64,000 bases of DNA from Pseudomonas jessenii (GCF_002236115.1 NZ_NIWT01000001.1:372001-436000), one strand, 5' to 3'; positions 53,505 through 63,008 are shown, counted from the stretch's first letter. Translations and numbers: made by a program. The notes: generated by a model from the letters alone, not told the origin.

Positions 53505-54449
53505 ATGACGATCTGCGAGCAAAGCCTGTCAAAACCATCGGATCTTCCGGTGTATCTGAAACTGGCGGCGGTCACCATGGTGTGGGGTGGCACCTTCGTT
53601 GCCGGACGCTATCTGGCCGGTGTCCTCAGCCCGCTACTGGCTGCCAGCCTGCGGTTTCTGCTGGCCAGCGTGGCGTTGCTGCTGTTTATACGCATGGCAC
53701 GCACACCGCTGGTCCGGCCCAGCCCCCGGCAATGGCTGCAATTGTCATTGCTTGGCTTTTTCGGGATATTTTTTTACAACCTGTGCTTCTTTTATGGCCT
53801 GCATTACATCAACGCTTCACGGGCATCCTTGATCGTGGCGCTGAATCCGGCGGTGATCGGCCTGGCTTCCTGGTTGCTGTTCAAGGAACGTTTGAATCGG
53901 GCGAAAGTCGTCGGCATTGCGATCTGCGTGGCGGGCGCGAGCATGGTGATCGTCAGTCGCGACCCGCAACTACTGGCCGGCGGCGCCGATGTCTGGCTCG
54001 GCGATTTGCTGATTTTCGGCTGTGTCCTCGGCTGGGGTGTCTACTCGCTGTTCTCCAAAGAGCTGAATCACACCCTGGGCCCGGTGCAAACGGTGACCTA
54101 TTCGATCCTGCTGGGCACCGTCATGCTCTGGATGACCTGCATCGTGCGCGGCGAGGTGAGTGTCGCCGCGATCGCCCAGCTGGGTGCGCAGCAATGGTTG
54201 AGCCTTTTGTACCTGGGCGTGCTGGGGTCGGCGCTGGCGTACATCGGCTACTACGACGGTATTCGCAAAATCGGCGCGACCCGTTCCGGGGTGTTCATTG
54301 CCTTGAACCCGTTGACGGCGGTGATCCTTGGCGCGCTGCTTCTGGATGAGCCGCTGACGCTGGCCATGTGCCTGGGTGGCGGGCTGATACTGGCGGGGAT
54401 TTTCCTCTGCAACAAACCCCTTGCGCGGGCATGGAAAAAGGGGATTTGA
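53505..54449 (+). CDS. EamA/DMT-superfamily transporter
   Basis: The 314-residue protein has ten hydrophobic helices arranged as two EamA repeats. The first carries WGGTFVAGRYLAG and the second GWGVYSLFSKELN, with the typical GLASWLLFKERL and GALLLDEPLT loops. Such drug/metabolite exporters release amino acids, metabolites or toxins. The gene diverges from and is probably controlled by the LysR gene. The substrate cannot be inferred. Confidence 0.9.
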   Translation: MTICEQSLSKPSDLPVYLKLAAVTMVWGGTFVAGRYLAGVLSPLLAASLRFLLASVALLLFIRMARTPLVRPSPRQWLQLSLLGFFGIFFYNLCFFYGLHYINASRASLIVALNPAVIGLASWLLFKERLNRAKVVGIAICVAGASMVIVSRDPQLLAGGADVWLGDLLIFGCVLGWGVYSLFSKELNHTLGPVQTVTYSILLGTVMLWMTCIVRGEVSVAAIAQLGAQQWLSLLYLGVLGSALAYIGYYDGIRKIGATRSGVFIALNPLTAVILGALLLDEPLTLAMCLGGGLILAGIFLCNKPLARAWKKGI

Positions 54450-54700
54450 TACAGAAGGCGGACAAACTGATTTACGCTGTGTAGAATCGGGTTACGCATA
54501 CAATAATAATCGTCTTCTGGCAGCAGAAGCCTCGCCCGCAAGAGCCTTGGGTCGAAAATGAAGATATTCGGGTTTCAACTGATCTACGGTGACTTTCTCG
54601 CCCGCAGTGTGCGGGGCATCTCCTGTGCGCCACCCACCGGTCTCAGCATTGCTTACAACTAACCTTTGTTAATTGATAAAAAAATGATGAGGCGCCGACC

Positions 54701-55777
54701 ATGGCAGATTTATACGAAAACCCAATGGGCCTGATGGGCTTTGAATTCATCGAGCTCGCATCGCCGACCCCGAACACCCTGGAGCCGATCTTCGAGATCA
54801 TGGGCTTCACCAAGGTGGCGACCCACCGTTCCAAGGACGTGCACCTGTATCGCCAGGGCGCGATCAACCTGATCCTCAACAACGAACCCCACAGCGTGGC
54901 TTCGTATTTCGCGGCCGAGCATGGTCCGTCGGTGTGCGGCATGGCGTTTCGCGTCAAGGATTCGCAAAAAGCCTACAAGCGTGCCCTGGAACTCGGCGCC
55001 CAGCCGATCCACATCGAAACCGGCCCGATGGAACTGAACCTGCCGGCAATCAAAGGCATCGGCGGCGCACCGTTGTACCTGATCGATCGTTTCGGCGAAG
55101 GCAGCTCGATCTATGACATCGACTTCGTGTTCATCGAAGGCGTCGACCGCCATCCGGTCGGTGCCGGCCTGAAGATCATCGATCACCTGACCCACAACGT
55201 GTATCGCGGTCGCATGGCCTACTGGGCCAACTTCTACGAGAAGCTGTTCAACTTCCGTGAAATCCGCTACTTCGACATCAAGGGCGAATACACCGGCCTG
55301 ACCTCCAAGGCCATGACCGCACCCGATGGCATGATCCGCATCCCGCTGAACGAAGAGTCGTCCAAGGGCGCCGGGCAGATCGAAGAGTTCCTGATGCAGT
55401 TCAACGGCGAGGGCATCCAGCACGTTGCGTTCCTGTCCGATGACCTGATCAAGACCTGGGACCACCTGAAAAGCATCGGCATGCGCTTCATGACCGCGCC
55501 GCCAGAGACCTACTACGAAATGCTCGAAGGGCGTTTGCCGAACCACGGCGAGCCGGTGGACCAACTGCAGGCGCGGGGCATTTTGCTGGACGGTTCGTCC
55601 GAGTCGGGCGACAAGCGTCTGCTGCTGCAGATCTTCTCGGAAACCCTGATGGGGCCGGTGTTCTTCGAGTTCATCCAGCGCAAGGGCGACGACGGTTTCG
55701 GCGAAGGCAACTTCAAGGCGCTGTTCGAATCCATCGAGCGTGACCAGGTGCGTCGTGGTGTTCTCTCCACCGACTAA
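54701..55777 (+). CDS. hpd: 4-hydroxyphenylpyruvate dioxygenase
   Basis: The 358-residue enzyme matches the well-known Pseudomonas HPPD in length and sequence ([20 protein letters not shown]). Iron ligands are the His of [10 protein letters not shown], the His of [11 protein letters not shown] and the Glu of [20 protein letters not shown]. It converts 4-hydroxyphenylpyruvate to homogentisate in tyrosine breakdown and in pyomelanin formation. The ATG follows GATGAGGCGCC. The rest of the homogentisate pathway is not in the window. About 250 bp upstream lack a clear gene and should hold its promoter. Confidence 0.97.
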   Translation: MADLYENPMGLMGFEFIELASPTPNTLEPIFEIMGFTKVATHRSKDVHLYRQGAINLILNNEPHSVASYFAAEHGPSVCGMAFRVKDSQKAYKRALELGAQPIHIETGPMELNLPAIKGIGGAPLYLIDRFGEGSSIYDIDFVFIEGVDRHPVGAGLKIIDHLTHNVYRGRMAYWANFYEKLFNFREIRYFDIKGEYTGLTSKAMTAPDGMIRIPLNEESSKGAGQIEEFLMQFNGEGIQHVAFLSDDLIKTWDHLKSIGMRFMTAPPETYYEMLEGRLPNHGEPVDQLQARGILLDGSSESGDKRLLLQIFSETLMGPVFFEFIQRKGDDGFGEGNFKALFESIERDQVRRGVLSTD

Positions 55778-55798
55778 GCCGTTACACCGATAAAAACT

Positions 55799-55887
55799 GT
55801 GGGAGCGAGCTTGCTCGCGATAGCGGTAGTTCATTCAACATTAATGTTGACTGACACACTGCAATCGCGAGCAAGCTCGCTCCCACA
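55799..55887. repeat. REP pair downstream of hpd
   Basis: TGTGGGAGCGAGCTTGCTCGCG and its inverted partner GCGAGCAAGCTCGCTCCCACA enclose about 45 bp. This is the GTGGG type of Pseudomonas REP, between hpd and rarD. Confidence 0.92.
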
Positions 55888-55904
55888 TTTTGTTTTGCGT
55901 GTGC

Positions 55905-56786
55905 TTAAGGTCTGCGCTGCCGGACCAGATGCTTGAACCCTTCAAACACCAGCACCAGCACGGCCATCCAGATCGGGATGTACGTCAGCCATTCCCCGGC
56001 CTTGATGCTTTCTCCCAGCAGCAACGCCACGCCCAGCAGCAACACCGGTTCGACATAGCTCAACAAGCCGAACAGGCTGAATGGCAGCAGGCGGCTGGCA
56101 ATGATGTAGACCACCAATGCCGATGCGCTGATCACGCCGAGCATCGGGATCAGCAGCGATAACCATGGATGCTGTTCAAACACACCAAAACCTTGCGCGC
56201 CGCTCTGGACGAACCAGACTGCCACCGGCAGCGTCAATGCCATGTCCAGCCACAAGCCACCGAGGTTGTCCGCCGCCAGTCGTTTGCGCAGGACGAAGTA
56301 GGCCGGATAACCCACGCAGACCAGCAAGGTCGCCCAGGAAAAACCACCGACCTGATACACCTCGTTGACCACCCCCAGGCAGGCGAACACCACCGCGACT
56401 TTTTGCAGATAGGACAGGCGCTCGCCGTAGGCCAGGCGACCGGTCAAGACCATGGTCAGCGGCAGCAGGAAATAGCCGAGTGATACGTCGAGGCTGTAGC
56501 CGTTCAACGGTGCCCACATGAACAGCCACAATTGCACGCCGAGCAGGGCAGAGGAGGCAATCAGCGCGCCCATCAGTTTCGGATTGGCCATGGCGCGCCG
56601 AACGATCTCCAGCACGCGTTTCCACTCCCCGGACACCACCATGAACACGGTCATGCACGGTACGGTCAGCAGCATGCGCCAACCGAAGATCTCCACACCG
56701 CTCAAGGGGCTGAGCAGCGATGTGTAGTAATACATGACGGCAAACAGCACCGAGGCTGAAACCGATAGAGCGATACCTTTAGACAA
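55905..56786 (-). CDS. rarD: RarD-family EamA transporter
   Basis: The 293-residue, ten-helix protein starts MSKGIALSVSASVLFAVMYYYTSLL and has GWRMLLTVPCM and FLLPLTMVLTGRLAYGERLS, as in RarD. RarD is annotated as chloramphenicol-sensitivity protein, but its true cargo is not established. The gene lies leftward between REP elements and stands alone. Confidence 0.85.
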   Translation of the reverse strand: MSKGIALSVSASVLFAVMYYYTSLLSPLSGVEIFGWRMLLTVPCMTVFMVVSGEWKRVLEIVRRAMANPKLMGALIASSALLGVQLWLFMWAPLNGYSLDVSLGYFLLPLTMVLTGRLAYGERLSYLQKVAVVFACLGVVNEVYQVGGFSWATLLVCVGYPAYFVLRKRLAADNLGGLWLDMALTLPVAVWFVQSGAQGFGVFEQHPWLSLLIPMLGVISASALVVYIIASRLLPFSLFGLLSYVEPVLLLGVALLLGESIKAGEWLTYIPIWMAVLVLVFEGFKHLVRQRRP

Positions 56787-56881
56787 GCTGTCCTCGCGAG
56801 GTTGAAGGTGAAACGGGGGGCGGAGGATACGTGGTTTTTGTGCTGAATATTGTCCGGATGATCAATATTTCCAACATCCCC

Positions 56882-56983
56882 TTGTAGGAGCGAGCCTGCT
56901 CGCGATGAACGACCAGACACCGCGGGCAGGCAGGCTCCCCGCGTTATCGTTGACCACCATCGCGAGCAAGCTCGCTCCTACAG
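56882..56983. repeat. REP pair upstream of rarD
   Basis: TTGTAGGAGCGAGCCTGCTCGCG and CGAGCAAGCTCGCTCCTACAG bound about 60 bp that include GCGTTATCGTTGACCACC, as in the 137-bp array units. It lies between rarD and the aldo/keto reductase gene. Confidence 0.9.
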
Positions 56984-56997
56984 TGGTTTATGTTTTT

Positions 56998-58008
56998 TCA
57001 GTTAAACGGTCTGCGGCCGGAGACAAAATGGCTCACATCATTGAACCCCGGTGTCGACGCATGCCCCGGTGTCACCAGCGAATCGATGAACGCCTCATCC
57101 TCGGCCGTGATCGTCACCGCCTGCGCCTTAGTGTAGGCGTCCCATTGTTCTTCCGTGCGCGGCCCGACAATGGCCGAGGTCACGGCGCTGTTGTTCAGCA
57201 CCCAGGCGATCGCGAACTCGACGATGCCGACGCCGCGTTCCTGAGTGTATTGCTGGATTTGCTGGGCGATGCGCAGGGATTCGACGCGCCATTCGGTTTC
57301 CAGGATGCGTTTGTCCTGGCGTCCGGCACGACTGTTGGCATCAGGTTTCACATCCGGTGCGTATTTGCCGCTAAGCACCCCGCGCGCCAGCGGGCTGTAG
57401 GGCACCACGCCAAGGCCGTAGCTTTGCGCCGCCGTGATCTGCTCGGTTTCTGCCTGACGGTTGACGATGTTGTACAGCGGCTGGCTGATCACCGGCCGGT
57501 CAACGCCCAGTTTATCGGCCACGCGGATGACCTCGGCGATGCGCCAGCCACGATAGTTGGACAGGCCCCAGTAACGAATTTTCCCTTGGCGGATCAAGTC
57601 ACCGATGGCCGATACCGTGACCTCCAGCGGCGTATTGTGGTCTTCGCGGTGCAGGTAATAGATGTCGAGATAGTCGGTGCCCAGGCGCGTCAGGCTGGCA
57701 TCGATGCCGTTGAACAGGTGCTTGCGGCTCAGGCCGCTGCGGTTGGGAACACCGTCCACGGGACCGAAGCCGACCTTGGTGGCCAGCACCCATTCGTGGC
57801 GGCGGCTGGCGATGGCCTCGCCGACGATTTCCTCGGAACGGCCGTTGGTGTAGACGTCGGCGGTGTCGATGAAATTGATACCCTGGTCCCAGGCCTTGTC
57901 GATGATCCGCAGGGAATCTTCGGTGCTGGTCTGTTCGCCGAACATCATGGTGCCCAGGGTCAGGGTGGACACCTGCAGACCCGAATGACCCAGCGTGCGG
58001 TAGCTCAT
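56998..58008 (-). CDS. Aldo/keto reductase
   Basis: The 336-residue NADPH-type oxidoreductase has the catalytic tetrad of the family: Asp and Tyr in FIDTADVYTNGRSEE, Lys in LATKVGFG and His in YYLHREDHNTP. The C-terminal cofactor region (AVTSAIVGPRTEEQW) is also typical. It should reduce aldehydes or ketones, but the substrate is open. The ATG at 58008 lies seven bases after AAAGGA; a TTG two codons upstream is less likely. It stands alone between REP pairs. Confidence 0.9.
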   Translation of the reverse strand: MSYRTLGHSGLQVSTLTLGTMMFGEQTSTEDSLRIIDKAWDQGINFIDTADVYTNGRSEEIVGEAIASRRHEWVLATKVGFGPVDGVPNRSGLSRKHLFNGIDASLTRLGTDYLDIYYLHREDHNTPLEVTVSAIGDLIRQGKIRYWGLSNYRGWRIAEVIRVADKLGVDRPVISQPLYNIVNRQAETEQITAAQSYGLGVVPYSPLARGVLSGKYAPDVKPDANSRAGRQDKRILETEWRVESLRIAQQIQQYTQERGVGIVEFAIAWVLNNSAVTSAIVGPRTEEQWDAYTKAQAVTITAEDEAFIDSLVTPGHASTPGFNDVSHFVSGRRPFN

Positions 58009-58099
58009 GAGCAAATCCTTTTACCAGTGGGAAAGGCTCAATCAGATACCAGAACCATTGCCGGGAGCAAACGCAAATCTCAAACACACACAAACCAAC

Positions 58100-58182
58100 T
58101 GTAGGAGCGAGCTTGCTCGCGATGGAGTGCCAGCTACATGGGCGTGTCTGACACTCCTTCGCGAGCAAGCTCGCTCCCACAG
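58100..58182. repeat. REP pair between the aldo/keto reductase and MFS genes
   Basis: TGTAGGAGCGAGCTTGCTCGCG faces CGCGAGCAAGCTCGCTCCCACAG across about 40 bp. One arm is of the GTAGG type and the other of the GTGGG type. Confidence 0.9.
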
Positions 58183-58196
58183 GGGATTTGTGTTGA

Positions 58197-59507
58197 TCAG
58201 GTGCGCAAGGTTCGGGTCATGCGCAACGCCAGCAAACTGCCGCAGACAATCACACCCGCCAGCAGGTACAGCGCCGCATCGGTCGAGCCGGTGCTGTCCT
58301 TGACCCAACCCACCAGGTACGGGCTGAGGAAACCGGCCATCTGCCCCATCGAGTTGATCAGCGCCAGGCCACCGGCGGCAGCGCCGGCACTCAGCAGGGC
58401 GGTCGGCACCGGCCAGAACATTGGCAGGCCGGTGAGCGCACCCATGGTGGCGATGGTCAGGCCGAGAATCGCGATGGCCGGGTTGGCGGCGAAGTTCACC
58501 GCGATCAGCAGCCCCAGCGCCCCCATCAGCATCGGCACCACCAAATGCCAGCGGCGTTCTTTGCGCAGGTCGGCTGAACGGCCAACCATTAGCATGAATA
58601 CGGCGGCGAGCAGATACGGAATCGCGCTCAACCAGCCGATCACCAGGTTATCGCTGAAGCCCAGGTTCTTGATGATCGACGGCAGCCAGAAGTTGATCGC
58701 ATAGACGCCACTCTGGATGCAGAAATAGATCAGGCCGAAAGCCCAGATCGCCGGGTTCTTGAACACCGCCAGCAGCGAATCGGTCGTGGTTTTCGGCTTG
58801 TTCGCCAGATCTTCGGCGTGGTCGGCTTCCAGCACCGAACGCTCAAACGGAGTCAGCCACTTGGCATTGGCGTAGCTGTCGCTGAGCAGGAAGTAAGCCA
58901 GCGCACCCAGGATGACGGTGGGAATGCCTTGCAGCAGGAACATCCACTGCCAGCCGGCGAGACCGCCCTGGCCGGCGGCGAAGTGGTTGAGAATCCACCC
59001 GGAGAACGGGCTGCCGAGCAGGCCCGACACCGGGATCGCCGACATGAACAAGGCCATGATGCGGCCACGGCGGAAGGTCGGGAACCACTGCGAGAGGTAC
59101 AGCACCACGCCCGGGAAGAACCCGGCTTCGGCCGCGCCGGTGAACAGGCGCAGGGTATAGAACTCGGTCGGCGTGGTGACGAACAGCAGGCAGGTCGAGA
59201 GCGTGCCCCAGGCAATCATCATCAGCGCAATCCAGCGCCGCGGGCCGAATTTGGTCAGGGCCAGGTTGCTTGGCACGCCGCACAGCACGTAACCGATAAA
59301 GAAGATGCCGGCGCCGAGGCCGTACACGGTTTCGCTGAACTTCAGCGCGTCGAGCATTTGCAGTTTGGCAAATCCAACGTTTACCCGGTCGAGGTAGTTG
59401 AACAGGTAGCAGATGAAAATGAAGGGGATCAAACGCAGGGTGATGCGCTTGTAGACGGCGTTTTTATCGTCAGCGATGGCCTGGGACGCTACGGCGCTCT
59501 GTGTCAT
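58197..59507 (-). CDS. MFS transporter, anion:cation symporter family, probable sugar-acid/glycerate carrier
   Basis: The 436-residue, twelve-helix protein has LIPFIFICYLFNYLDRVNVGFAKLQM and GFFIGYVLCGVPSNL-like stretches of the ACS family, which moves organic anions such as glucarate, galactarate or tartrate. It diverges from a CdaR-type regulator, with glycerate kinase beyond, suggesting import of a sugar diacid or glycerate. The ATG at 59507 follows GAGAGAG; the frame runs 53 codons further upstream without family similarity. Confidence 0.85.
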   Translation of the reverse strand: MTQSAVASQAIADDKNAVYKRITLRLIPFIFICYLFNYLDRVNVGFAKLQMLDALKFSETVYGLGAGIFFIGYVLCGVPSNLALTKFGPRRWIALMMIAWGTLSTCLLFVTTPTEFYTLRLFTGAAEAGFFPGVVLYLSQWFPTFRRGRIMALFMSAIPVSGLLGSPFSGWILNHFAAGQGGLAGWQWMFLLQGIPTVILGALAYFLLSDSYANAKWLTPFERSVLEADHAEDLANKPKTTTDSLLAVFKNPAIWAFGLIYFCIQSGVYAINFWLPSIIKNLGFSDNLVIGWLSAIPYLLAAVFMLMVGRSADLRKERRWHLVVPMLMGALGLLIAVNFAANPAIAILGLTIATMGALTGLPMFWPVPTALLSAGAAAGGLALINSMGQMAGFLSPYLVGWVKDSTGSTDAALYLLAGVIVCGSLLALRMTRTLRT

Positions 59508-59677
59508 GGCGGCTCTCTCTTTATTATGATTTTTTGCGATGCAAAGGGTAACGTTGATCGCCCAGAGAGTCTCGACCACCCTCAGGGTGGCTGTCTTTGT
59601 GCCTGAGCACAGGGTTTGCAACCAAGGCCTGTGCGGGTGAACAACCCGTTCCATCACTGTCTTCAAGGATCACTTGC

Positions 59678-60799
59678 ATGTTCGAACTCGATCACGACCT
59701 GGCCCAGGACATCGTCGACCGGGCGATGGCTATCCTGCCGTACAACGTCAACGTCATGGACAGCCAGGGCTTGATCCTGGGCAGCGGCGAACCGGAGCGG
59801 GTCAACACCCGGCATGAGGGCGCGCAACTGGTATTGGCCAATGGCCGAGTGGTGGAGATCGATGCGCAGACGGCGATTCACCTCAAGGGCGTACAACCGG
59901 GCATCAACCTGCCATTGATGCTCGACCAGCGCTTGATCGGCGTGCTGGGCATCACCGGCGAACCCGAGCAACTGCGCACCTACGCCGAGCTGGTGCGCAT
60001 GACCGCCGAAATGCTGGTGGGCCAACGCAACCAGCAGGCCGAACAGCAATGGCGGCGCCAGCGCTGCGATGACTTGCTGGCGCTGCTTCTGAGCGAAGCC
60101 GGGGATTCTCCACGACTGGTCGATGAAGCGCAGCAGTTGGGCCTCAAACCACAAATGACTCGTGTGCCGTACTTGTTCGAACTGGGCCTGGAGCACGCAC
60201 CAGGACAAACCGTCGAGGCACTGAGTGCCTGGTTGACGAGCCGTCATCCGGACAGTTGGTGCGTGAGCTCGGCCAAAACCTCGTTGCTCTGGTGCCGGCC
60301 GGCGAGCCAGACGGTCGAGAACGAGCGCTTGCTGGACAAACTCGACGGCCTGGGCTGGAACATCCTGCGCATTGCCGTGGGTGGGCAGGCCGATGGACTT
60401 TCCGGATTGCGTCGCTGCTATCGCCGGGTCGGTGACTTGCTGGCCTACGGGCGCGAAGTGCTGCCGCGCTCCCGATTGCTGACGCTCAACCGCTATCGGC
60501 TGCCGGTGATGCTCTGGCGCCACCGCAACGACGACGCCCTCGACGAATTGCTCAATCCGCTGCGCAAGGTCATTGCCAAAGACAGCAACGGCCAGTTGCT
60601 GGCCACCCTGCGCAGTTGGTGCGAACACGACGGCCAGAGCCAGGCCTGCGCCGATGCACTGGGCATCCATCGCAACAGCCTGCGGTATCGCATGGAGCGG
60701 ATTGCCGAGCTGAGTGGGGTTGATCCATTGCGACTGGACGGCATGCTCGCACTCTACCTTGGCGTGCAACTGCTGCCCGAGTCAGACACCCATCCATGA
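59678..60799 (+). CDS. cdaR: CdaR-type sugar diacid regulator
   Basis: The 373-residue protein has an N-terminal sugar-diacid recognition domain (ELDHDLAQDIVDRAM, YNVNVMDSQGLILGSG, GVQPGINLPLMLDQRLIGVLGITG). The C-terminal PucR-type helix-turn-helix is ACADALGIHRNSLRYRMERIAELSG. CdaR activates genes for glucarate, galactarate and glycerate use. AAGGAT before the ATG at 59678 supports that start. It is flanked by a divergent carrier gene and by garK, both likely targets. Confidence 0.92.
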   Translation: MFELDHDLAQDIVDRAMAILPYNVNVMDSQGLILGSGEPERVNTRHEGAQLVLANGRVVEIDAQTAIHLKGVQPGINLPLMLDQRLIGVLGITGEPEQLRTYAELVRMTAEMLVGQRNQQAEQQWRRQRCDDLLALLLSEAGDSPRLVDEAQQLGLKPQMTRVPYLFELGLEHAPGQTVEALSAWLTSRHPDSWCVSSAKTSLLWCRPASQTVENERLLDKLDGLGWNILRIAVGGQADGLSGLRRCYRRVGDLLAYGREVLPRSRLLTLNRYRLPVMLWRHRNDDALDELLNPLRKVIAKDSNGQLLATLRSWCEHDGQSQACADALGIHRNSLRYRMERIAELSGVDPLRLDGMLALYLGVQLLPESDTHP

Positions 60800-60814
60800 A
60801 TCACGCAATTGCCC

Positions 60815-60904
60815 TGTGGGAGCGAGCTTGCTCGCGATAGCGGTGCGTCAGCGGCATTAATGCTGACTGATGCGCCGCCATCGCGAGCAAGCTCGCTCCC
60901 ACAG
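60815..60904. repeat. REP pair after cdaR
   Basis: TGTGGGAGCGAGCTTGCTCGCG and GCGAGCAAGCTCGCTCCCACAG enclose about 45 bp with GTCAGCGGCATTAATGCTGAC as an inner palindrome. Located between cdaR and garK. Confidence 0.92.
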
Positions 60905-60962
60905 TTATTTGTGGTGGTGCACAGATTTGTGGACGATGCCGCTCCCGTCGGGTTTTGTGGAA

Positions 60963-61015
60963 ATGAACAATAATCCTCAACACCGCTTGTGCAGCGGCCC
61001 GGCGTTATTGTTCAT
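60963..61015. promoter_or_regulatory. 11-bp inverted repeat upstream of garK
   Basis: ATGAACAATAA (60963-60973) and TTATTGTTCAT (61005-61015) are perfect complements 31 bp apart, ending 41 bp before the garK start. A paired operator for CdaR, or a stem in the leader RNA, would both fit. The role is inferred. Confidence 0.4.
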
Positions 61016-61056
61016 GGCGGCTGGCAGCATGTGGGCATTGGAACTGGAGAATTCCC

Positions 61057-62193
61057 ATGAAAATCGTGATCGCCCCCGATTCGTTCAAGGACAGCCTCAG
61101 CGCCCAAGGCGTGGCCGATGCCATTGCATTGGGATTGGCGCAGGTCTGGCCTGATGCCCAACTGATCAAATGCCCGATGGCCGACGGCGGGGAAGGGACT
61201 GTCGAGTCGATCCTGGCCGCGTGCGAAGGCCAGCAGCGCCGCACCCTGGTTCGCGGGCCGCTGGGGGCCATGGTGGATGCCGCCTGGGGCTGGTTGCCCC
61301 AGAGCCACACCGCGATCATCGAAATGGCCGAGGCCAGCGGTTTGCAGTTGGTCCCGGTGGCGCAACGGGATGCGTGCATCAGCAGCACCTTCGGCACCGG
61401 GCAATTGATCCGCGCCGCGCTGGATGCCGGAGCGCAACGGGTGATCCTGGCGATTGGCGGCAGTGCGACCAATGACGGCGGCGCCGGTGCCATGCAGGCC
61501 TTGGGCGTGAAATTGCTCGACGCCCAGGGGCAGACGCTGTCACCGGGCGGCCTCGCCCTTGGGCAATTGGCCCGCGTCGACCTGAGCGAGATTGATCCGC
61601 GCCTGGCCCAGGTGCGTTTCGACATCGCCGCCGACGTCAACAACCCGCTGTGCGGCCCCCACGGTGCCTCGGCGATTTTCGGCCCGCAAAAAGGCGCCTC
61701 GCCCGCGCAGGTCGAGCAACTGGACCGCGCCCTGGGGCACTTTGCCGACCAGTGCGCGCAAGCCTTGAACAACGACGTGCGCGACGAGCCGGGCAGTGGC
61801 GCGGCGGGCGGCCTGGGGTTTGCCGCCAAGGCGTTCCTCGGTGCGCAATTTACGGCCGGGGTCGAGGTGGTTGCCGAACTGGTGGGGCTGGCCGACGCCG
61901 TTGCAGGCGCCGATCTGGTGATCACCGGTGAAGGGCGTTTCGATGCGCAAACCCTGCGCGGCAAGACGCCATTTGGTGTGGCGCGGGTCGCCCGGGAACA
62001 CGGCGTGCCGGTCATTGTCATCGCAGGCACGTTGGGCGAGGGCTATCAGGCACTGTACGAGCACGGTATCGACGCTGCGTTTGCCCTGGCGAGCGGGCCG
62101 ATGTCCCTGGAGCAGGCTTGTGCCGAAGCGCCGCGCTTGTTGCGTGAGCGGGCGACCGATGTGGCGCGGGTTTGGCGGCTGGCCAGTCGCTGA
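61057..62193 (+). CDS. garK: Glycerate 2-kinase
   Basis: The 378-residue enzyme begins MKIVIAPDSFKDSLSA and has ADGGEGTVES, AIGGSATNDGGAGAMQALG and DLVITGEGRFDAQTLRGKTP, all signatures of the GarK/GlxK glycerate kinase family. It phosphorylates D-glycerate to 2-phosphoglycerate, joining sugar-diacid or glyoxylate-derived glycerate to glycolysis. GGAG lies before the ATG. It follows cdaR on the same strand with a REP pair between. Confidence 0.95.
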   Translation: MKIVIAPDSFKDSLSAQGVADAIALGLAQVWPDAQLIKCPMADGGEGTVESILAACEGQQRRTLVRGPLGAMVDAAWGWLPQSHTAIIEMAEASGLQLVPVAQRDACISSTFGTGQLIRAALDAGAQRVILAIGGSATNDGGAGAMQALGVKLLDAQGQTLSPGGLALGQLARVDLSEIDPRLAQVRFDIAADVNNPLCGPHGASAIFGPQKGASPAQVEQLDRALGHFADQCAQALNNDVRDEPGSGAAGGLGFAAKAFLGAQFTAGVEVVAELVGLADAVAGADLVITGEGRFDAQTLRGKTPFGVARVAREHGVPVIVIAGTLGEGYQALYEHGIDAAFALASGPMSLEQACAEAPRLLRERATDVARVWRLASR

Positions 62194-62214
62194 CCTTTCG
62201 AACACCCCAATCCC

Positions 62215-62304
62215 TGTGGGAGCGAGCTTGCTCGCGATAACGGTGTGTCAGCGACATCAATGCTGACTGATATACCGCTATCGCGAGCAAGCTCGCTCCC
62301 ACAG
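62215..62304. repeat. REP pair after garK
   Basis: TGTGGGAGCGAGCTTGCTCGCG and its inverted partner ending GCTCGCTCCCACAG enclose about 45 bp. It lies between the convergent ends of garK and the DUF6124 gene. Confidence 0.92.
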
Positions 62305-62324
62305 GTTTTTTGAGTGTTGGCGGA

Positions 62325-62684
62325 CTATTCAGGCGGATCAATCTGATCCAGCACCCGGTTCGCCGTGATCTCCGCCAGCATCACGCTGTTGGAAATCCCC
62401 AGCAGCGCATTGCGCGATCCGCCGTCCAGATGATCCACCAACTGGTGAACCATCACGTCGACTGAGGCCAGCGTTTTCACCAGGTAAACCATCAGGGTTT
62501 CGGTCGTGGCTTCCGGGTTCACGGTGAACAGTGTGCCGGGAGTACGCGGCGTGGCTTTGATGTCGGCGATCGAGGGGAAGTGAAAGGCGAGGGCGCGTTC
62601 GGCGGCTTCGTTGAGTTTTTTTGAATCCGGTTCGTACGGGGAAACCGGATCGGTGTCCGGCGGGTTGGGTGTGACTTTGAACAT
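62325..62684 (-). CDS. DUF6124-family protein
   Basis: The 119-residue protein (MFKVTPNPPDTDPVSPYEPDSKKLNEAAERAL...) matches the DUF6124 (formerly DUF3077) family, which occurs in several copies in Pseudomonas genomes. The N-terminus is Pro-rich; the rest is helical, with LLGISNSVMLAEITANRVLDQI at the end. No function is known. AGGA lies about nine bases before the ATG, inside a segment that can pair with its own leader, so translation is probably controlled by RNA structure. Confidence 0.85.
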   Translation of the reverse strand: MFKVTPNPPDTDPVSPYEPDSKKLNEAAERALAFHFPSIADIKATPRTPGTLFTVNPEATTETLMVYLVKTLASVDVMVHQLVDHLDGGSRNALLGISNSVMLAEITANRVLDQIDPPE

Positions 62685-62686
62685 AA

Positions 62687-62935
62687 GCTAGATCCTATTG
62701 TGGAGTGCCACCCCTCTTGCGACTAAACGAAAGGGGAGGCAGCTGTACGCAGGTTAGTCGACCGGGGATCTAGCAAACCGGCGCGCCCGAGGGCGCCCTG
62801 CGCACAGCTACCATCAAGTGCAAGCATGGGAATGCCTGACTGACAGAGCTTGTGCACTTCACTAGAAAACCACCGGGCGACTAAACCCGATCACTGATGA
62901 GCAGTGACACGAATCAAGTTACCGATGGCCCCCCA
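62687..62935 (-). promoter_or_regulatory. Structured leader of the DUF6124 gene, possible RNA switch
   Basis: In the leftward RNA GCTAGATCC (62774-62766) can pair perfectly with GGATCTAGC (62695-62687), which contains the ribosome binding site. Between them CGACTAA (62760-62754) can pair with TTAGTCG at 62726-62720, extending that closed form. It can equally pair with an upstream TTAGTCG at 62884-62878. Further hairpins include TCACTG/CAGTGA (62891-62907) and GCGCCC/GGGCGC (about 62780-62797). The layout is that of a leader with two exclusive folds. Confidence 0.5.
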
Positions 62936-63008
62936 GGCGCACAAGCCGGCGGATTCTGGCGCAAGCGTAGGCAACGGCGCAAGGTCCTGTGGCTTTCATG
63001 AAGTAACC

